From positions 77,080,720 to 77,144,719 of the forward strand of contig NC_065921.1 of the NCBI RefSeq assembly GCF_024586455.1: a stretch of DNA of 64,000 nucleotides, written 5' to 3'. The notes beneath the pieces are model-generated. The model saw nothing but the letters and a program-made list of their open reading frames with translations. It did no database searches and was not told the DNA's origin. The position numbers were made by a program, and so were the translations under genes. This document shows, one piece after another, positions 46,723-57,365 of the stretch (position 1 is its first letter; each line of letters begins with the position of its first letter). Source of the stretch: Bactrocera neohumeralis (lineage: Eukaryota; Arthropoda; Insecta; Diptera; Tephritidae).

Positions 46723-49700
46723 GTCTTCTTCTTCTTCTTAATTGGCGTAGACACCGCTTACGCGATTATAGCCGAGTTAACAACAGCGCGCCAGTCGTTT
46801 CTCCTTTTCGCTACGTGGCGCCAATTGGATATTCCAAGCGTAGCCAGGTCCTTCTCCACTTGGTCCTTCCAACGGAGTGGAGGTCTTCCTCTTCCTCTGC
46901 TTCCCCCGGCGGGTACAGCTTCGAATACTTTCAGAGCTGGAGTGTTTTCGTCCATTCGGACAACATGACCTAGCCAGCGTAGCCGCTGTCTTTTAATTCG
47001 CTGAACTATGTCAATGTCGTCGTATATCTCGTACAGCTCATCGTTCCATCGAATGCGATATTCGCCGTGGCCAACGCGCAAAGGACCATAAATCTTTCGC
47101 AGAACTTTTCTCTCGAAAACTCGCAACGTCGACTCATCAGTTGTTGACAACGTCCAAGCCTCTGCACCATATAGCAGGACGGGAATTATGAGCGACTTAT
47201 AGAGTTTGGCTTTTGTTCGGCGAGAGAGGACTTTACTTTTCAATTGCCTACTCAGTCCGAAGTAGCACCTGTTGGCAAGAGTTATCCTGCGTTGGATTTC
47301 TAGGCTGACATTGTTGGTGGTGTTTACGCTGGTTCCAAGATAGACGAAATTATCTACGACTTCAAAGTTATGACTGTCAACAGTGACGTGAGAGCCAAGT
47401 CGCGAGTGCGACGACTGTTTGTTTGATGACAGGAGATATTTCGTCTTGCCCTCGTTCACTGCCAGACCCATTTTCTGTGCTTCCTTGTCCAGCCTGGAGA
47501 AAGCAGAACTAACGGCGCGGGTGTTGAGGCCGATGATATCAATATCGTCGGCATACGCCAGCAGCTGTACACTCTTATAGAAGATGGTACCTTCTCTGTT
47601 TAGTTCTGCAGCTCGTACTATTTTCTCCAGAAGCAGGTTGAAGAAGTCGCACGATAGGGAGTCGCCTTGTCTGAAACCTCGTTTGGTATCGAACGGCTCG
47701 GAGAGGTTCTTCCCGATCCTGACGGAGCTTTTGGTGTTGCTCAACGTCAGTTTACACAGCCGTATTAGTTTTGCGGGGATACCAAATTCAGACATCGCGG
47801 CATAAAGGCAGCTCCTTTTCGTGCTGTCGAAAGCAGCTTTGAAATCGACGAAGAGGTGGTGTGTGTCGGTTCTCCTTTCACGGGTCTTTTCCAAGATTTG
47901 GCGCATGGTGAATATCTGGTCGGTTGTTGATTTTCCAGGTCTGAAGCCACACTGGTAAGGTCCAATCAGTTTGTTGACGGTGGGCTTTAATCTTTCACAC
48001 AATACGCTCGATAGAACCTTATATGCGATGTTGAGGAGGCTAATCCCACGGTAGTTGGCGCAGATTGTGGGGTCTCCTTTTTTATGGATTGGGCATAGCA
48101 CACTTAAATTCCAATCGTTGGGCATGCTCTCTTCCGACCATATTTTACAAGGAAGCTGATGCATGCTCCTTATCAGTTCTTCGCCGCCGTGTTTGAATAG
48201 CTCGGCCGGCAATCCGTCGGCCCCTGCCGCCTTGTTGTTCTTCAGGCGGGCAATTGCTATTCGAACTTCTTCATGGTCGGGTAATGGTACGTCTGCCCCA
48301 TCGTCATCGATTGGGGAATCGGGTTCTCCTTCTCCTGGTGTTGTGCGTTCACTGCCATTCAGCAGGCTGGAGAAGTGTTCCCTCCATAATTTAAGTATAC
48401 TCTGGGCATCAGTGACTAGATCACCTTTGGGGGTTCTACAAGAGTATGCTCCGGTCTTGAAACCTTCTGTAAGCCGCCGCATTTTTTCGTAGAATTTTCG
48501 AGCATTACCCCTGTCGGCCAGCTTATCAAGCTCTTCATACTCACGCATTTCGGCCTCTTTCTTTTTCTGTCTGCAGATGCGTCTCGCTTCCTTCTTAAAT
48601 TCTCGGTATCTATCCCATCCCGCACGTGTTGTGGTCGATCGTAACGTTGCGAGGTAGGCAGCCTGTTTTCTCTCCGCTGCGGCGCGGCACTCCTCGTCGT
48701 ACCAGGTGTTCTTTTGCACTTTCCGAAAACCAATGGTTTCGGATGCAGCTGTACGTAAGGAGTTTGAAATGCCGTCCCACAGTTCCCTTATACCGAGTTG
48801 TTGATGAGTGCTCTCAGAGAGCAGGAGTGCAAGCCGAGTAGAAAATCGTTCGGCAGTCTGTTGTGATTGCAGCTTTTCGACGTCGAACCTTCCTTGTGTT
48901 TGTTGGCGTGCGTTTTTTGCTGCACAGAGGCGGGTGCGAATCTTGGCTGCAACAAGATAGTGGTCCGAGTCGATGTTAGGACCTCGGAGCGCACGCACAT
49001 CTAAAACACTGGAGACGTGTCTTCCATCTATCACAACATGATCGATCTGGTTGGTAGTTTTTCGATCCGGAGACAGCCAGGTAGCTTGATGAATTTTTTT
49101 GTGCTGGAATCTAGTACTACAGATAACCATATTTCGGGCCCCGGCGAAGTCGATCAGCCTCAACCCATTTGGGGATGTTTCCTCGTGGAGGCTGAATTTA
49201 CCGACCGTAGTGCCAAAGATACCTTCTTTGCCCACCCTGGCGTTGAAGTCGCCAAGCACGATTTTGACATCGTGGCGGGGGCATCTCTCATAAGAGCGTT
49301 CCAAGCACTCATAAAAGGCATCTTTGGTCACATCGTCCTTCTCATCCGTCGGAGCGTGGGCGCAGATCAGCGATATGTTGAAGAACCTCGCTTTGATGCG
49401 GATTGTGGCTAGACGTTCATTCACCGGAGTGAATGATAGTACTCGGCGACGGAGTCTCTCTCCCACCACGAATCCCACACCAAACTTGCGCTCCTTTATA
49501 TGGCCACTGTAGTAAATGTCACAAGGACCTACTCGTCTCTGTCCTTGTCCCGTCCATCGCATTTCTTGGACGGCGGTGATGTCAGCCTTTGTTTTTACGA
49601 GGACATCAACCAGCTGGGCAGCGGCACCTTCCCAATTAAGGGACCGGACATTCCAGGTGCATGCCCTTAATTCGTAGTCCTTCTTTCGTTTGCCATGGTC

Positions 49701-50003
49701 GTCATCAAAAGGGGGGTCTCTCATCCGAGGCTGCTGTTTTTTTTTCATTGGGGTGAGTTTTTTACGTGGCGGGTCCCAAGCCCAGCGCACAACCCTATGT
49801 AGGGAATGTTTCGCCTTCTCACTTTAGCTCACCTTCGAACGGATGATCTTAGGCTACCCAGAGGATACTTGGTCAAAGACCGGAAGTCGTGAGCTGCTTG
49901 AGTCATATGTAAAAGAATCGTTTCTGGCCACTCCCAAGTAAATGGCGATCAGAGAACTTTCCTCACTTGCGTGAACTTCTACACATGCCCCCATCCTCCC
50001 TAC
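46723..50003 (-). mobile_element. Full-length RTE-like non-LTR retrotransposon
   Basis: The element is 3281 bp on the minus strand. The 5' end is GTAGGGAGGATGGGGGCATG at 50003, followed by a 5' UTR of about 210 bp, one uninterrupted long frame (46758-49790) and a very short 3' UTR ending CGCCAATTAAGAAGAAGAAG with an (AAG)n tail. An 11-bp direct repeat, AAAAACTACAA, flanks it at 46712-46722 and 50004-50014, as expected for a target-site duplication. The length, single ORF, short 3' UTR and microsatellite tail fit the RTE clade. The 5' boundary is supported independently by the matching end of the deleted copy at 27632. Confidence 0.9.
46758..49790 (-). CDS. RTE-like polyprotein: AP endonuclease and reverse transcriptase
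   Basis: The protein has 1010 residues and no frameshift. The N-terminal AP-endonuclease domain shows TWNVRSL (Asn47), VQEMRW (Glu76), VLGDFNARVG (Asp181, Asn183) and SDHYLV (Asp276, His277). The reverse transcriptase domain shows CPIHKKGD with NYRGISLLN (about 567-587), QCGFRPGKSTTDQ (about 613), motif A FVDFKAAFD (Asp649), motif B GFRQGDSLS (about 705) and motif C AYADD (746-749). A C-terminal block (RLRWLGHVVRMDE, then GRGRPPLRW, then NDWRAVV) is usual in this group. All catalytic residues I can check are present, so it may be an active or very recent copy. It should nick target DNA and prime reverse transcription there. The start could also be Met15. Confidence 0.95.
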   Translation of the reverse strand: MRWAWDPPRKKLTPMKKKQQPRMRDPPFDDDHGKRKKDYELRACTWNVRSLNWEGAAAQLVDVLVKTKADITAVQEMRWTGQGQRRVGPCDIYYSGHIKERKFGVGFVVGERLRRRVLSFTPVNERLATIRIKARFFNISLICAHAPTDEKDDVTKDAFYECLERSYERCPRHDVKIVLGDFNARVGKEGIFGTTVGKFSLHEETSPNGLRLIDFAGARNMVICSTRFQHKKIHQATWLSPDRKTTNQIDHVVIDGRHVSSVLDVRALRGPNIDSDHYLVAAKIRTRLCAAKNARQQTQGRFDVEKLQSQQTAERFSTRLALLLSESTHQQLGIRELWDGISNSLRTAASETIGFRKVQKNTWYDEECRAAAERKQAAYLATLRSTTTRAGWDRYREFKKEARRICRQKKKEAEMREYEELDKLADRGNARKFYEKMRRLTEGFKTGAYSCRTPKGDLVTDAQSILKLWREHFSSLLNGSERTTPGEGEPDSPIDDDGADVPLPDHEEVRIAIARLKNNKAAGADGLPAELFKHGGEELIRSMHQLPCKIWSEESMPNDWNLSVLCPIHKKGDPTICANYRGISLLNIAYKVLSSVLCERLKPTVNKLIGPYQCGFRPGKSTTDQIFTMRQILEKTRERRTDTHHLFVDFKAAFDSTKRSCLYAAMSEFGIPAKLIRLCKLTLSNTKSSVRIGKNLSEPFDTKRGFRQGDSLSCDFFNLLLEKIVRAAELNREGTIFYKSVQLLAYADDIDIIGLNTRAVSSAFSRLDKEAQKMGLAVNEGKTKYLLSSNKQSSHSRLGSHVTVDSHNFEVVDNFVYLGTSVNTTNNVSLEIQRRITLANRCYFGLSRQLKSKVLSRRTKAKLYKSLIIPVLLYGAEAWTLSTTDESTLRVFERKVLRKIYGPLRVGHGEYRIRWNDELYEIYDDIDIVQRIKRQRLRWLGHVVRMDENTPALKVFEAVPAGGSRGRGRPPLRWKDQVEKDLATLGISNWRHVAKRRNDWRAVVNSAIIA

Positions 50004-50149
50004 AAAAACTACAAATACAGAGCTAAAAAATGAGGCATCCGAGTTAGACGAGCTTTTGGATATCATTAGTGCTCTACGCTGGAACTGGATAAAGACAAAA
50101 AGGACACAATATGTATGAATAATTATGCTGAATTCTTAGATGCATGAAC

Positions 50150-50420
50150 CAAAAAAACTAATGTTTCAACGCCAGTAACGCCAGTTCTTCCTGAACGGAC
50201 TGCACCGAACCCAGTAGAACAGAACACAGTCGTTCCCACAATAGCCGGGTTTTAGGAATCCGTATTCGTTCGCGGATTTTATGCGAACAAGGACAGTCAG
50301 AGTTCTTCCTAAACAGACTGCACCTAGCCCAGTAGAGCAGAACTCAGCCGTTCTCCCGATAATCGGGTCTAAGTAATCTGGGTCCGTTCATGCATTTTTT
50401 TCCGCCCAAGGACTGTCAAC
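50150..50420. repeat. Tandem duplication, two units of about 120-130 bp
   Basis: CAGTTCTTCCTGAACGGACT at about 50178 and AGAGTTCTTCCTAAACAGAC at about 50297 open two units that share GACTGCACC, CCCAGTAGA(A/G)CAGAAC(A/T)CAG, TCGGGT/CCGGGT and GGATTTTATGCG/CATTTTTTTCCG segments. The origin is unknown; it could be the remains of a retroelement first ORF, since proline-rich broken frames are seen, but no diagnostic motif was found. Confidence 0.5.
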
Positions 50421-50920
50421 TCCGCAACATTCCTCGAAACTACTTCAGGAAATTTTTTGCGCTATAAAACCAACAACAACATCAAAGGTCCGGGCGAAGA
50501 CCTGGAAATACCATATGATTTGCAGTAAGAAGGAACAGAAGCAGCCGACAAATCGAATAAAAACGCAGAGCAGACAGGTCAAGACTAAGCGGGCAAAAAT
50601 ATGACACTCTGTAGAAAGCAAGAACCATAACATTTCGCTATATCCGTCCCAAATGCGGGAAGAACTGACTTTGTCAGTTGAATGTGGAGTCGCATTGCAA
50701 CCGGGTGCCGGACCCAAAGCACGGCAGAGGTTTTAGATGGGCCTCGAACCCGACCAAGGTGGTTAGTGTGTCTATTCCACACTGCCAATTGGTACTGAAA
50801 ATCCTTAGCATTCTCAGAGCGCTGATCAACGCATTAATTTGATCCGCTGTGCTTTTGAGCGCAGCGGAGTAATGCTGTCGTCAGCAGATACCTACGTTAA
50901 ACACACCGGACGTTGTATAG
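50421..50920. other. Unidentified sequence, possibly old retroelement
   Basis: Moderate GC content with broken frames and no clear domain. Confidence 0.35.
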
Positions 50921-51140
50921 AGAACTAGTCCCTAAGCTTTTGAGGTATGGATCTGAAATTTTGAACACACCCTCAAGAGCTGCTCATTTGTCGGAAATGC
51001 CGATATCGAACCACTATAGGACAAATGTATGTACATATGTAGCTGCCATACAAACTGAACGATCGAAATCAAGTTCTTTTATGATAACTTCTTTATTTGA
51101 CAAGTTGTCTTCATATAAATGCATTTAAGCTTTGCATAGT
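50921..51140. repeat. Partial copy of the 154-bp-unit dispersed repeat
   Basis: Contains GAACTAGTCCCTAAGCTTTT, AAGAGCTGCTCATTTGTCGG, CCGATATCGAACCACTATAG and GCCATACAAACTGAACGATC, then the start of one unit. Same landmarks as 30100-30260. Confidence 0.8.
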
Positions 51141-51999
51141 TAAACTAAAGATTTTTGATCGATCCCTTTCTTCCAAGCATAAGAACCAATGACTTACCAT
51201 GCAATTATTGAACAAAATTGTCGCATGGAATATAAGACTCAGCAAGACACGAAATAAACTCAAAGTAAATGTATGAAATCTTAAACTTGATTAAAATCGT
51301 CTGAGAAGCAGGCTTGAGACACAGCATGCGTCAGGCGTAAGCTGCTGTGCTATTTATTCTTTTCACCTTCCTCTTTGAGATGTTCATTCATTGCTTCCTT
51401 AATGACATACCCACACAACTTTATTAAAAATTTTCACTCATTCCGTTCACTTTTCGCTCGTTATCCGCGCAGCTCATTTGCAATTACTTTGTCATTTCAT
51501 TTTCTTCTTATTCGCTTGAAAATTTGCCTTTGATGAATACAAAATGACAGTTTGACGGTAATTTTCGTTTTCTCTTTTCGGTTTTCATTTTTGTATGCTT
51601 TACACCGTTACTTTTGTATGCCGAACCGTCGTTACATGCGCCACCCCCCACACTTGTGTGTAATTAATTTTTTTCGGTAGGCGTAAAACGAAAAAAGGGT
51701 TCGTCGGTTGAACAGAGAAGTTGTAAAAGATCATATGGGTTCAAGGCTAGTGGTTGATGAGAGCCCTGCATAATTAAAAATGGCGCAAAAACAAGACATA
51801 AATTAAATACGCAGTTTTCTCTTTTTTCAATTTCGATGGACAGAAATTGAAGAAGTATGAATACAGCAATGGAAATAGACAATCATAGGTATTGTGGTTA
51901 TTTAAAGTAATATAAGGTAGTCATACGAGGAATATGATAATTCTTGAAACCAATCGATTAAAATATAGAAATTAACTTGTTTCAAGGTCTGAAGAGATA
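51141..51999. other. Non-coding spacer
   Basis: No gene or repeat recognised. Confidence 0.45.
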
Positions 52000-52019
52000 A
52001 GAGGTGACATGTCACCTCT
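52000..52019. repeat. Perfect 20-bp palindrome
   Basis: AGAGGTGACATGTCACCTCT is a perfect inverted repeat with no spacer. It stands at the 5' edge of the dead Tc1/mariner-type transposase region and may mark the element's terminus or a target-site rearrangement. Confidence 0.8.
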
Positions 52020-52840
52020 CCCTCGATAGCCAAGTCTCCATAGTCAGAACAGGAGAGTCGATTCGGCGCCGTTCGCAGCTACTAGGACTGACGTACAGAA
52101 CAACTTGGCTCATTCTACATGAAGATCTCAAATTGAAACCGTACGAAACATAGTTTATGCTAGAACTGAAGCCGCTCGAGCTTCCAAAGTGAGTATGGGC
52201 TAATGAAACGTTCCAAGAAGATCCGACATTTTCGAGCCAAATTTTATTCAGCGATGAGCCCCACTTCTGGCTCAATGGGTATGTAAACAAGCTAAATTAT
52301 CTCATTTGGGACGAAGAGCAACCTGAAAAGATTCAAGTGCTGCCATTTAATCAGAAAAGCAACGGTTTGGTGTGATTTGTGGCCCGTGGAATCATCGGTC
52401 CATATTTCTTTAAAAATTATGCCGGTGAGAACGTAACCGTCAACGATGAACGCTACCGCGCTATGATAACCGACTATTTGGTGTCTGAAACTGAAGCTTG
52501 TGATCTCTGCAACATTTGGTTTAAGCAAGACGGCACCACTTTCCCCACTTCGCAACAGTCAATGTATTCATTGAGAGAACACTTCGGTGAGCAGATAATT
52601 TCACGTTTTGAGTCTATGTGGACAATCCCGTTTCGAGTCTGGCCTTGGAACAAAACATCAGGCGTGTCATTCGCCAATTACCAGTCGAAATGCTTGAACG
52701 AGTCATGGAAAATTGGACTCAACGGATGCACCATCTGAGGCCTAGACGTGGCCAACGTTTGGAAGAGATAATCTTAAAAAAAATAAAAGAAAAACTGTTC
52801 TTTCGAATCATAATAAACATTCCCCATTAAATTTGAAGTT
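52020..52840 (+). pseudogene. Degenerate Tc1/mariner-superfamily (IS630-type) transposase
   Basis: Broken plus-strand frames give FSDEPHFWLNGYVNKLNY, an ARGIIGPYFFKNYAGENVTV segment, NDERYRAMITDYLV, IWFKQDGTTFPTSQQS (the second catalytic Asp region), and a C-terminal IRRVIRQLPVEMLERVMENW followed by RGQRLEEIILK. These are signatures of a DDE transposase group common in insects and distinct from the mariner copies at 16.9 and 63.6 kb. There is a stop after the first block and a large deletion between RFESMWTIPF and the C-terminal block that removes the third acidic residue. Pieces of the N-terminal part are recognisable only by position (52060-52200). Confidence 0.85.
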
Positions 52841-53717
52841 TCCGCGTTTTTTCTTTAAAGTGGGGAACCTCGAAATGGATCTCTCTTTATTCGGTTTCGT
52901 GTTTGGATGAAAATCTGCGTTTCTAAAAGGTAGAAAATTATATAAAACTCTTAGATTTTTTGATTTTTTTTCTTCAAAAGAACTTGAGCTTTTCACCGTT
53001 TCACTCATTTAATTCTTATTTTTCTTCACAAGCACTTTAATTAGCGTCAAATTCAAAGCCAATTCACATTTCGCCATTCAAGGAGAGTGAAATTTTTTAA
53101 TGGACGACTGCATACTTGCACACCAACCGCTAGATGCGCATAGCGGGCTACTGGCTGGCGGTAGAGCCACTTAAAATGCCGCGAGTTTATAAACATAGAG
53201 TGAATTGGAAAAACTTGAAGTGAATGAAAAACGAAAATTGAGAATAAAAATTCATTTTATGTGGCTGCATGCGAGGCCACTTGGGAATTTTAACCCAAAT
53301 TTTCACTTTACCGCCAATAAGCAATTCCACTTTGATATTTCATTAAGTGGAGCGGGCGCTCAAACCCATATAGATAGATAGAGTTGCATACACATAAACA
53401 CACTCACACATATATATTTGAGAGGGAGTGTGGTGAAGGATATTCAAGCATTTCCAATTGAAGCGCAATAACATTTTATGGCAGAAATCGTACTCCTTCG
53501 ATTTGAGGAAATTGCGAATTTGGAATGGAGATAAGGATGTTTGTGAGATAGAGTTAAAGGATGCTGTATCTCGTGTTGCAGGTGGATATATACATATGTA
53601 TGTATATAGAATAGTAAACATGCATACAAATATTTTAACTTTCTGGAACTTATTGTGCCCCCAACTGTGAACTTTTCTTGTCAGAAAAATATATGTATAT
53701 CTACATATGTATAATAT
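52841..53717. other. Non-coding spacer
   Basis: No gene recognised. TATATATGTATG runs occur near 53585-53610 and 53690-53710. Confidence 0.45.
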
Positions 53718-53986
53718 TAGGGTGAGCCAAAACATGAACTTAACGTATTTAATGGTTAAAATGAACCTCTATTTACTCAGAAAAAATATCACTCTAGGGC
53801 GTATCATATTACATTGAAAATACCAGAACTTTTGAACCATTTAGAACAAATTTTTTTTTTCATGTAGAACATAAAAATTTCTAAAAAAAATATTCTGAGT
53901 GATTTTTTTTAATTCATAAATTTATATGTTTAAAAGTCTTAAAAGCAAAAAAAATCAAATTTGCTTTAGGTTTTTGGCTCGCCCTA
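53718..53986. mobile_element. MITE with TAGGGTGAGCCAAAA terminal inverted repeats
   Basis: The left end is TAGGGTGAGCCAAAA at 53718-53732. The right end in reverse complement is TAGGGCGAGCCAAAA (53972-53986), 14 of 15 identical. The interior is AT-rich and non-coding. If the outer TA is the target duplication, the element itself is about 265 bp, as in Tc1/mariner-type MITEs. Its ends resemble the TTAGGGTG ends of the elements at 60176-61250. Confidence 0.75.
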
Positions 53987-54309
53987 CTATTTACGGTTCA
54001 GTACTTTGAAAGGTCATTGCACTGAGCTCCTTGCTCACTTATGCCAATTGCTTCTGTTAGAGGGCTGTACTTATCGATTTTGGCAATTGTTGTTGTTGTT
54101 TATTGCTGCTTTATTGTTATTGTAATAGTTGGCGCTATCTGTTTCTAAATCGCTTGCGATGTGTGTGGAATAGTTAAGAGATGTTTTAGTGATTTGTTAA
54201 TATTGTTTTGTGGCGAAGAAGAGAGGGGAAGACTGATGATGGAAAAATATACATACTCTTACGACAAAAAAGAATATACAGACATACACATTATGCTATA
54301 AACAGGGTA
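53987..54309. other. Non-coding spacer
   Basis: No gene recognised. A short TTGTTGTTGTT run is near 54087. Confidence 0.45.
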
Positions 54310-54430
54310 TTAAGTTTACCACATCTGTCTGAAGAGAGTGCTTCACGAAGTTTGACATATATTATTGTAATAGATTCTATAACCACAGAAAAAATTGCTC
54401 AGATTGGACCATTATTATTATTTAGCATAA
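54310..54430. repeat. Fragment of the 154-bp-unit dispersed repeat
   Basis: Contains TTAAGTTTACCACATCTGTC, CACGAAGTTTGACATATATT and AAAAATTGCTCAGATTGGAC, matching scattered parts of the unit. It is diverged, so confidence is moderate. Confidence 0.5.
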
Positions 54431-54606
54431 GCTAGAAAAAGAAGTTGTAGAACATTACAGGTTGTAAGACGACTCCAAATACGGTTTAAGATAAGCTTCC
54501 TCCTGACAGGAATACAGACTGAAACATGTTCAATAATGGATGAAACTAGTATGGAGCACAGATCTAAGGATAGCAAACACAGAGAAGTGTATTTTGGTAG
54601 TTGCAG

Positions 54607-54660
54607 CTCTCTCTCACTTTCCTTCTCTCTCTCTCTTTACTCTCTCTCACTCTCTCTCAT
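54607..54660. repeat. CT-rich (TCTC)n tract
   Basis: An imperfect CTCTCT run of about 54 bp (GAGA on the minus strand). Confidence 0.85.
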
Positions 54661-54869
54661 TATAAGTGCAGTTCTAACCATTTTACAGACTGATTTGTCT
54701 GGAATATGTCTAGCTAAAAGAAACGCCATGCTGAAACATAGACTTGCTACTGAGCTCAAGGACTCATGTTGTTGTTTAACGATTATCCAGAACCTGCTTA
54801 GAGTAAATCAATAAACGTTGAATTAACTTAAAGGTAGGCTCAGGAAAAATGCTGTTTCGATAGATTCGA

Positions 54870-55610
54870 ATCATTAGGAGAGGGGTGTTAAGTGAGTTGG
54901 TTTTATTGGGCATGCAAGGAGGGGATTAGTGCCATGCGTTAACTCATTATATGAAGGATATTGATTTTGTATCTCAAGGTCTATTCTGAATAAGTAGGAA
55001 TTTGCATGCTACATTATACAGAACGAAGTTACGCAAGGGTTACTGTGGTTTGACGCGGCTACTTCAGGTCTAGTTCTAATACTGGTGGTGTTTGGGCTTG
55101 AAGTGTACCACTCACTGGTAGGGAATCGATGAAAGTGTTAATAGATTTACTCTGAATGGCGTTCAGTATCTGTTGGAAGTTGATCGCCTTCGAAATTTGG
55201 TCGGAATATTATTGCAGTTCATCGACATATTGAAGAAAGGTTCTACTAATGTTCTTAGGAGGCGGATCCGCTTCAAGCAAGTGATTACAGGAATGGATTC
55301 TGTGAAAATAACCGAGCAGAAACTGCTTGGAGGGAAGTGTATTATGCTTCTTAAGAGGGAGCATACGTGTCACGCTATGTAGACATGTGATGGCAGACAT
55401 TTGGTTATAGTTCGGGGTACGGTGTTCAGGCAGATCTCTAACTTCTCAATCTGGGTTTTGCTGTACCTAAATGACCATATAGACTGCGTAGTTAATGATC
55501 GGTCTGACGATTGCCTTGCGTGTTGCCAGGAACGTCTCTTTGCCCCAAATGCGTCAGCCAGTGACTTGAGAATCTTGTTACGGTCCCTGTACTTTAGTAA
55601 CAAGGAGTGA
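54870..55610 (-). pseudogene. Jockey-clade non-LTR retrotransposon, 3' fragment
   Basis: Minus-strand pieces in shifting frames run collinearly with the C-terminal end of Jockey-type reverse transcriptases: KILKSLADAFGAKR, then KTQIEKLEICLNTVPRTITK, then LPSKQFLLGYFHR, then HLLEADPPPKNISRTF, then INTFIDSLPVSGTLQAQTPP, and a decayed tail IDLEIQNQYPSYNELTHGTN followed by LLACPIKPT. It lacks the catalytic part and has several frameshifts, so it is a dead 5'-truncated copy. Confidence 0.82.
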
Positions 55611-57231
55611 AGGAGCCGGCATTAGAACTACGATAGATGTTGACCCTTAGACAACGCCTCGGGGAAATGAGAGCAAGCATGAGCTGGCTGCTGCACATCG
55701 AGGGTTATTATCTGTGCTATTATAATAGCTCTGTGAAATTATCTAATAACTAGAATCAATCACTAATAGTCCCTTTGACAGAGTAGTCGAGTTCAATAAG
55801 GGTAAATTTAAAATTTTCTTCTTATAGAAAAAATGTAGGTTATTTGGGAAAGTAACATGCAAACAAAAAAAGTTACCAAAATACTTGGATTTTCCTTAGT
55901 ACACCTGTGTGATAGGGTACTGCAATGAAATACGGAGATATTCCAAAACTCTTCTCCTATAGCTATTCAGAAAAATAGGGGTTGTTTGAAAAAATAGGCG
56001 TTGTAACACTCTAAAATCAGAATTTGGCATACATCTGAAAGCTTTTGTAGTATTGAAATTTTATACATAGATTTGAGGAACTTAACCTAAATTCTATAGT
56101 TAAGCTGGAACTTAACGCAAAACGGCCGAATGTGTCATATAATTTACGATTATGATACTTTTTCAAAGTATTTATTGAAAATTCCTTCATACCGAAATAG
56201 TCAGAACAACAATCAGAGAAATATTGTAAATACCCTAAATATTGGCAAATACAATTCGATTGTTTCGTACATTGACTGATTGTCTATTATGTTTGTCCTA
56301 AACAAACATTTAGCACACAATACATCAATGTGATATGCACAACCATTTATTTATGTAAGCAGGCACATAACCACCTAACTATTTACATACATATGTGTGT
56401 GGGTAAATATAACACCAATAACAATCAAACTACAATGGCAATCATAAATAACTCGGCGCATTATTTATACATACAGACATACACACGAGCACATATGTAA
56501 TTTATTCGAGTGTTTGCAGAGTAATGACAAAAAGGTTAGGCAAATATTGAGTGGAGGCAGTCTGGTAGGTATTTCTACAACTATAAGCTAAATAGGTATA
56601 CATTTAGGTATAAATATTGTGCGCATGCTGAAAAATGTGTGAATAGGAATGAGTGTCCGTACATATGAATGTCATATCATATTGATTTATTGTGGTTAAT
56701 GTGTATTGAGCCAAATGCTAAAGAACTGAGAGCCACTCAAATGCTAATAGTTTATCAAAAGTATATACTTATACATATAGTAAGTTAAAAATTTTTTATA
56801 CCAAATATACATACATATTCAGTATGTACTTATACGTATTGGAGCATGTATACAAATATATTAAGAAATAATTTCCATTTAACTGTTTTTTATTTGTCAC
56901 CAACTAAAGATTAAGCTTATTTTTCATTGTGTTTTCATTCTTGAGCTAGCTTTTTTTATCTCAATATTTGATTTAATATTCATCAATATACGAGTATAAG
57001 TATGTATAGTATTTTCTTCGATGTACATATTTAAAATTTCGAAGAAATATTTAAGACATGTTTCTTTAGAAAATATTTATTTTGAAATCGATTTATTCTT
57101 TCCACATAACTTTTGCATAGGCTCAATTTATTTTCTTCTTAATTTTTTTACATTTATTTCTCAAAACAAGCAACTGATCAACAAAAAAGCGAAGGAAAAA
57201 AAAATTTGAAGAATTACCAAAACTAGAACTT
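55611..57231. other. Non-coding spacer
   Basis: No gene recognised. ACATAC/TACATA microsatellites are near 56380-56475 and 56800-56830. Confidence 0.45.
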
Positions 57232-57365
57232 TTCTAGAATTTTTTAACAGATTAGTATCTGTTTCTCACAATTCCTTATCTTAACCAAAACCTCGTCGAT
57301 TTTCTGGAATTCTGAGAAACAGTTACTAATCTGTTACAGCCATAATGATTCAGAATTCTAGAAAA
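57232..57365. repeat. Long imperfect hairpin
   Basis: The left arm 57245-57275 (TAACAGATTAGTATCTGTTT, then CTCACAATTCC) pairs with the right arm 57306-57336 at 29 of 31 positions, around a 30-base loop. Outer arms TTCTAGAATTTT (57232) and AGAATTCTAGAAAA (57352) extend the symmetry. It could be a very small foldback element. No coding capacity. Confidence 0.8.

Noticed and set aside
47584..49512. Plus-strand frames of 60-130 codons within the retrotransposon
   Set aside because: They are antisense to the 1010-residue polyprotein and show no domain.
50421..50850. Possible retroelement Cys/His (gag-type) domain
   Set aside because: Broken frames gave scattered Cys but no CCHC spacing; kept only as an unexplained segment.
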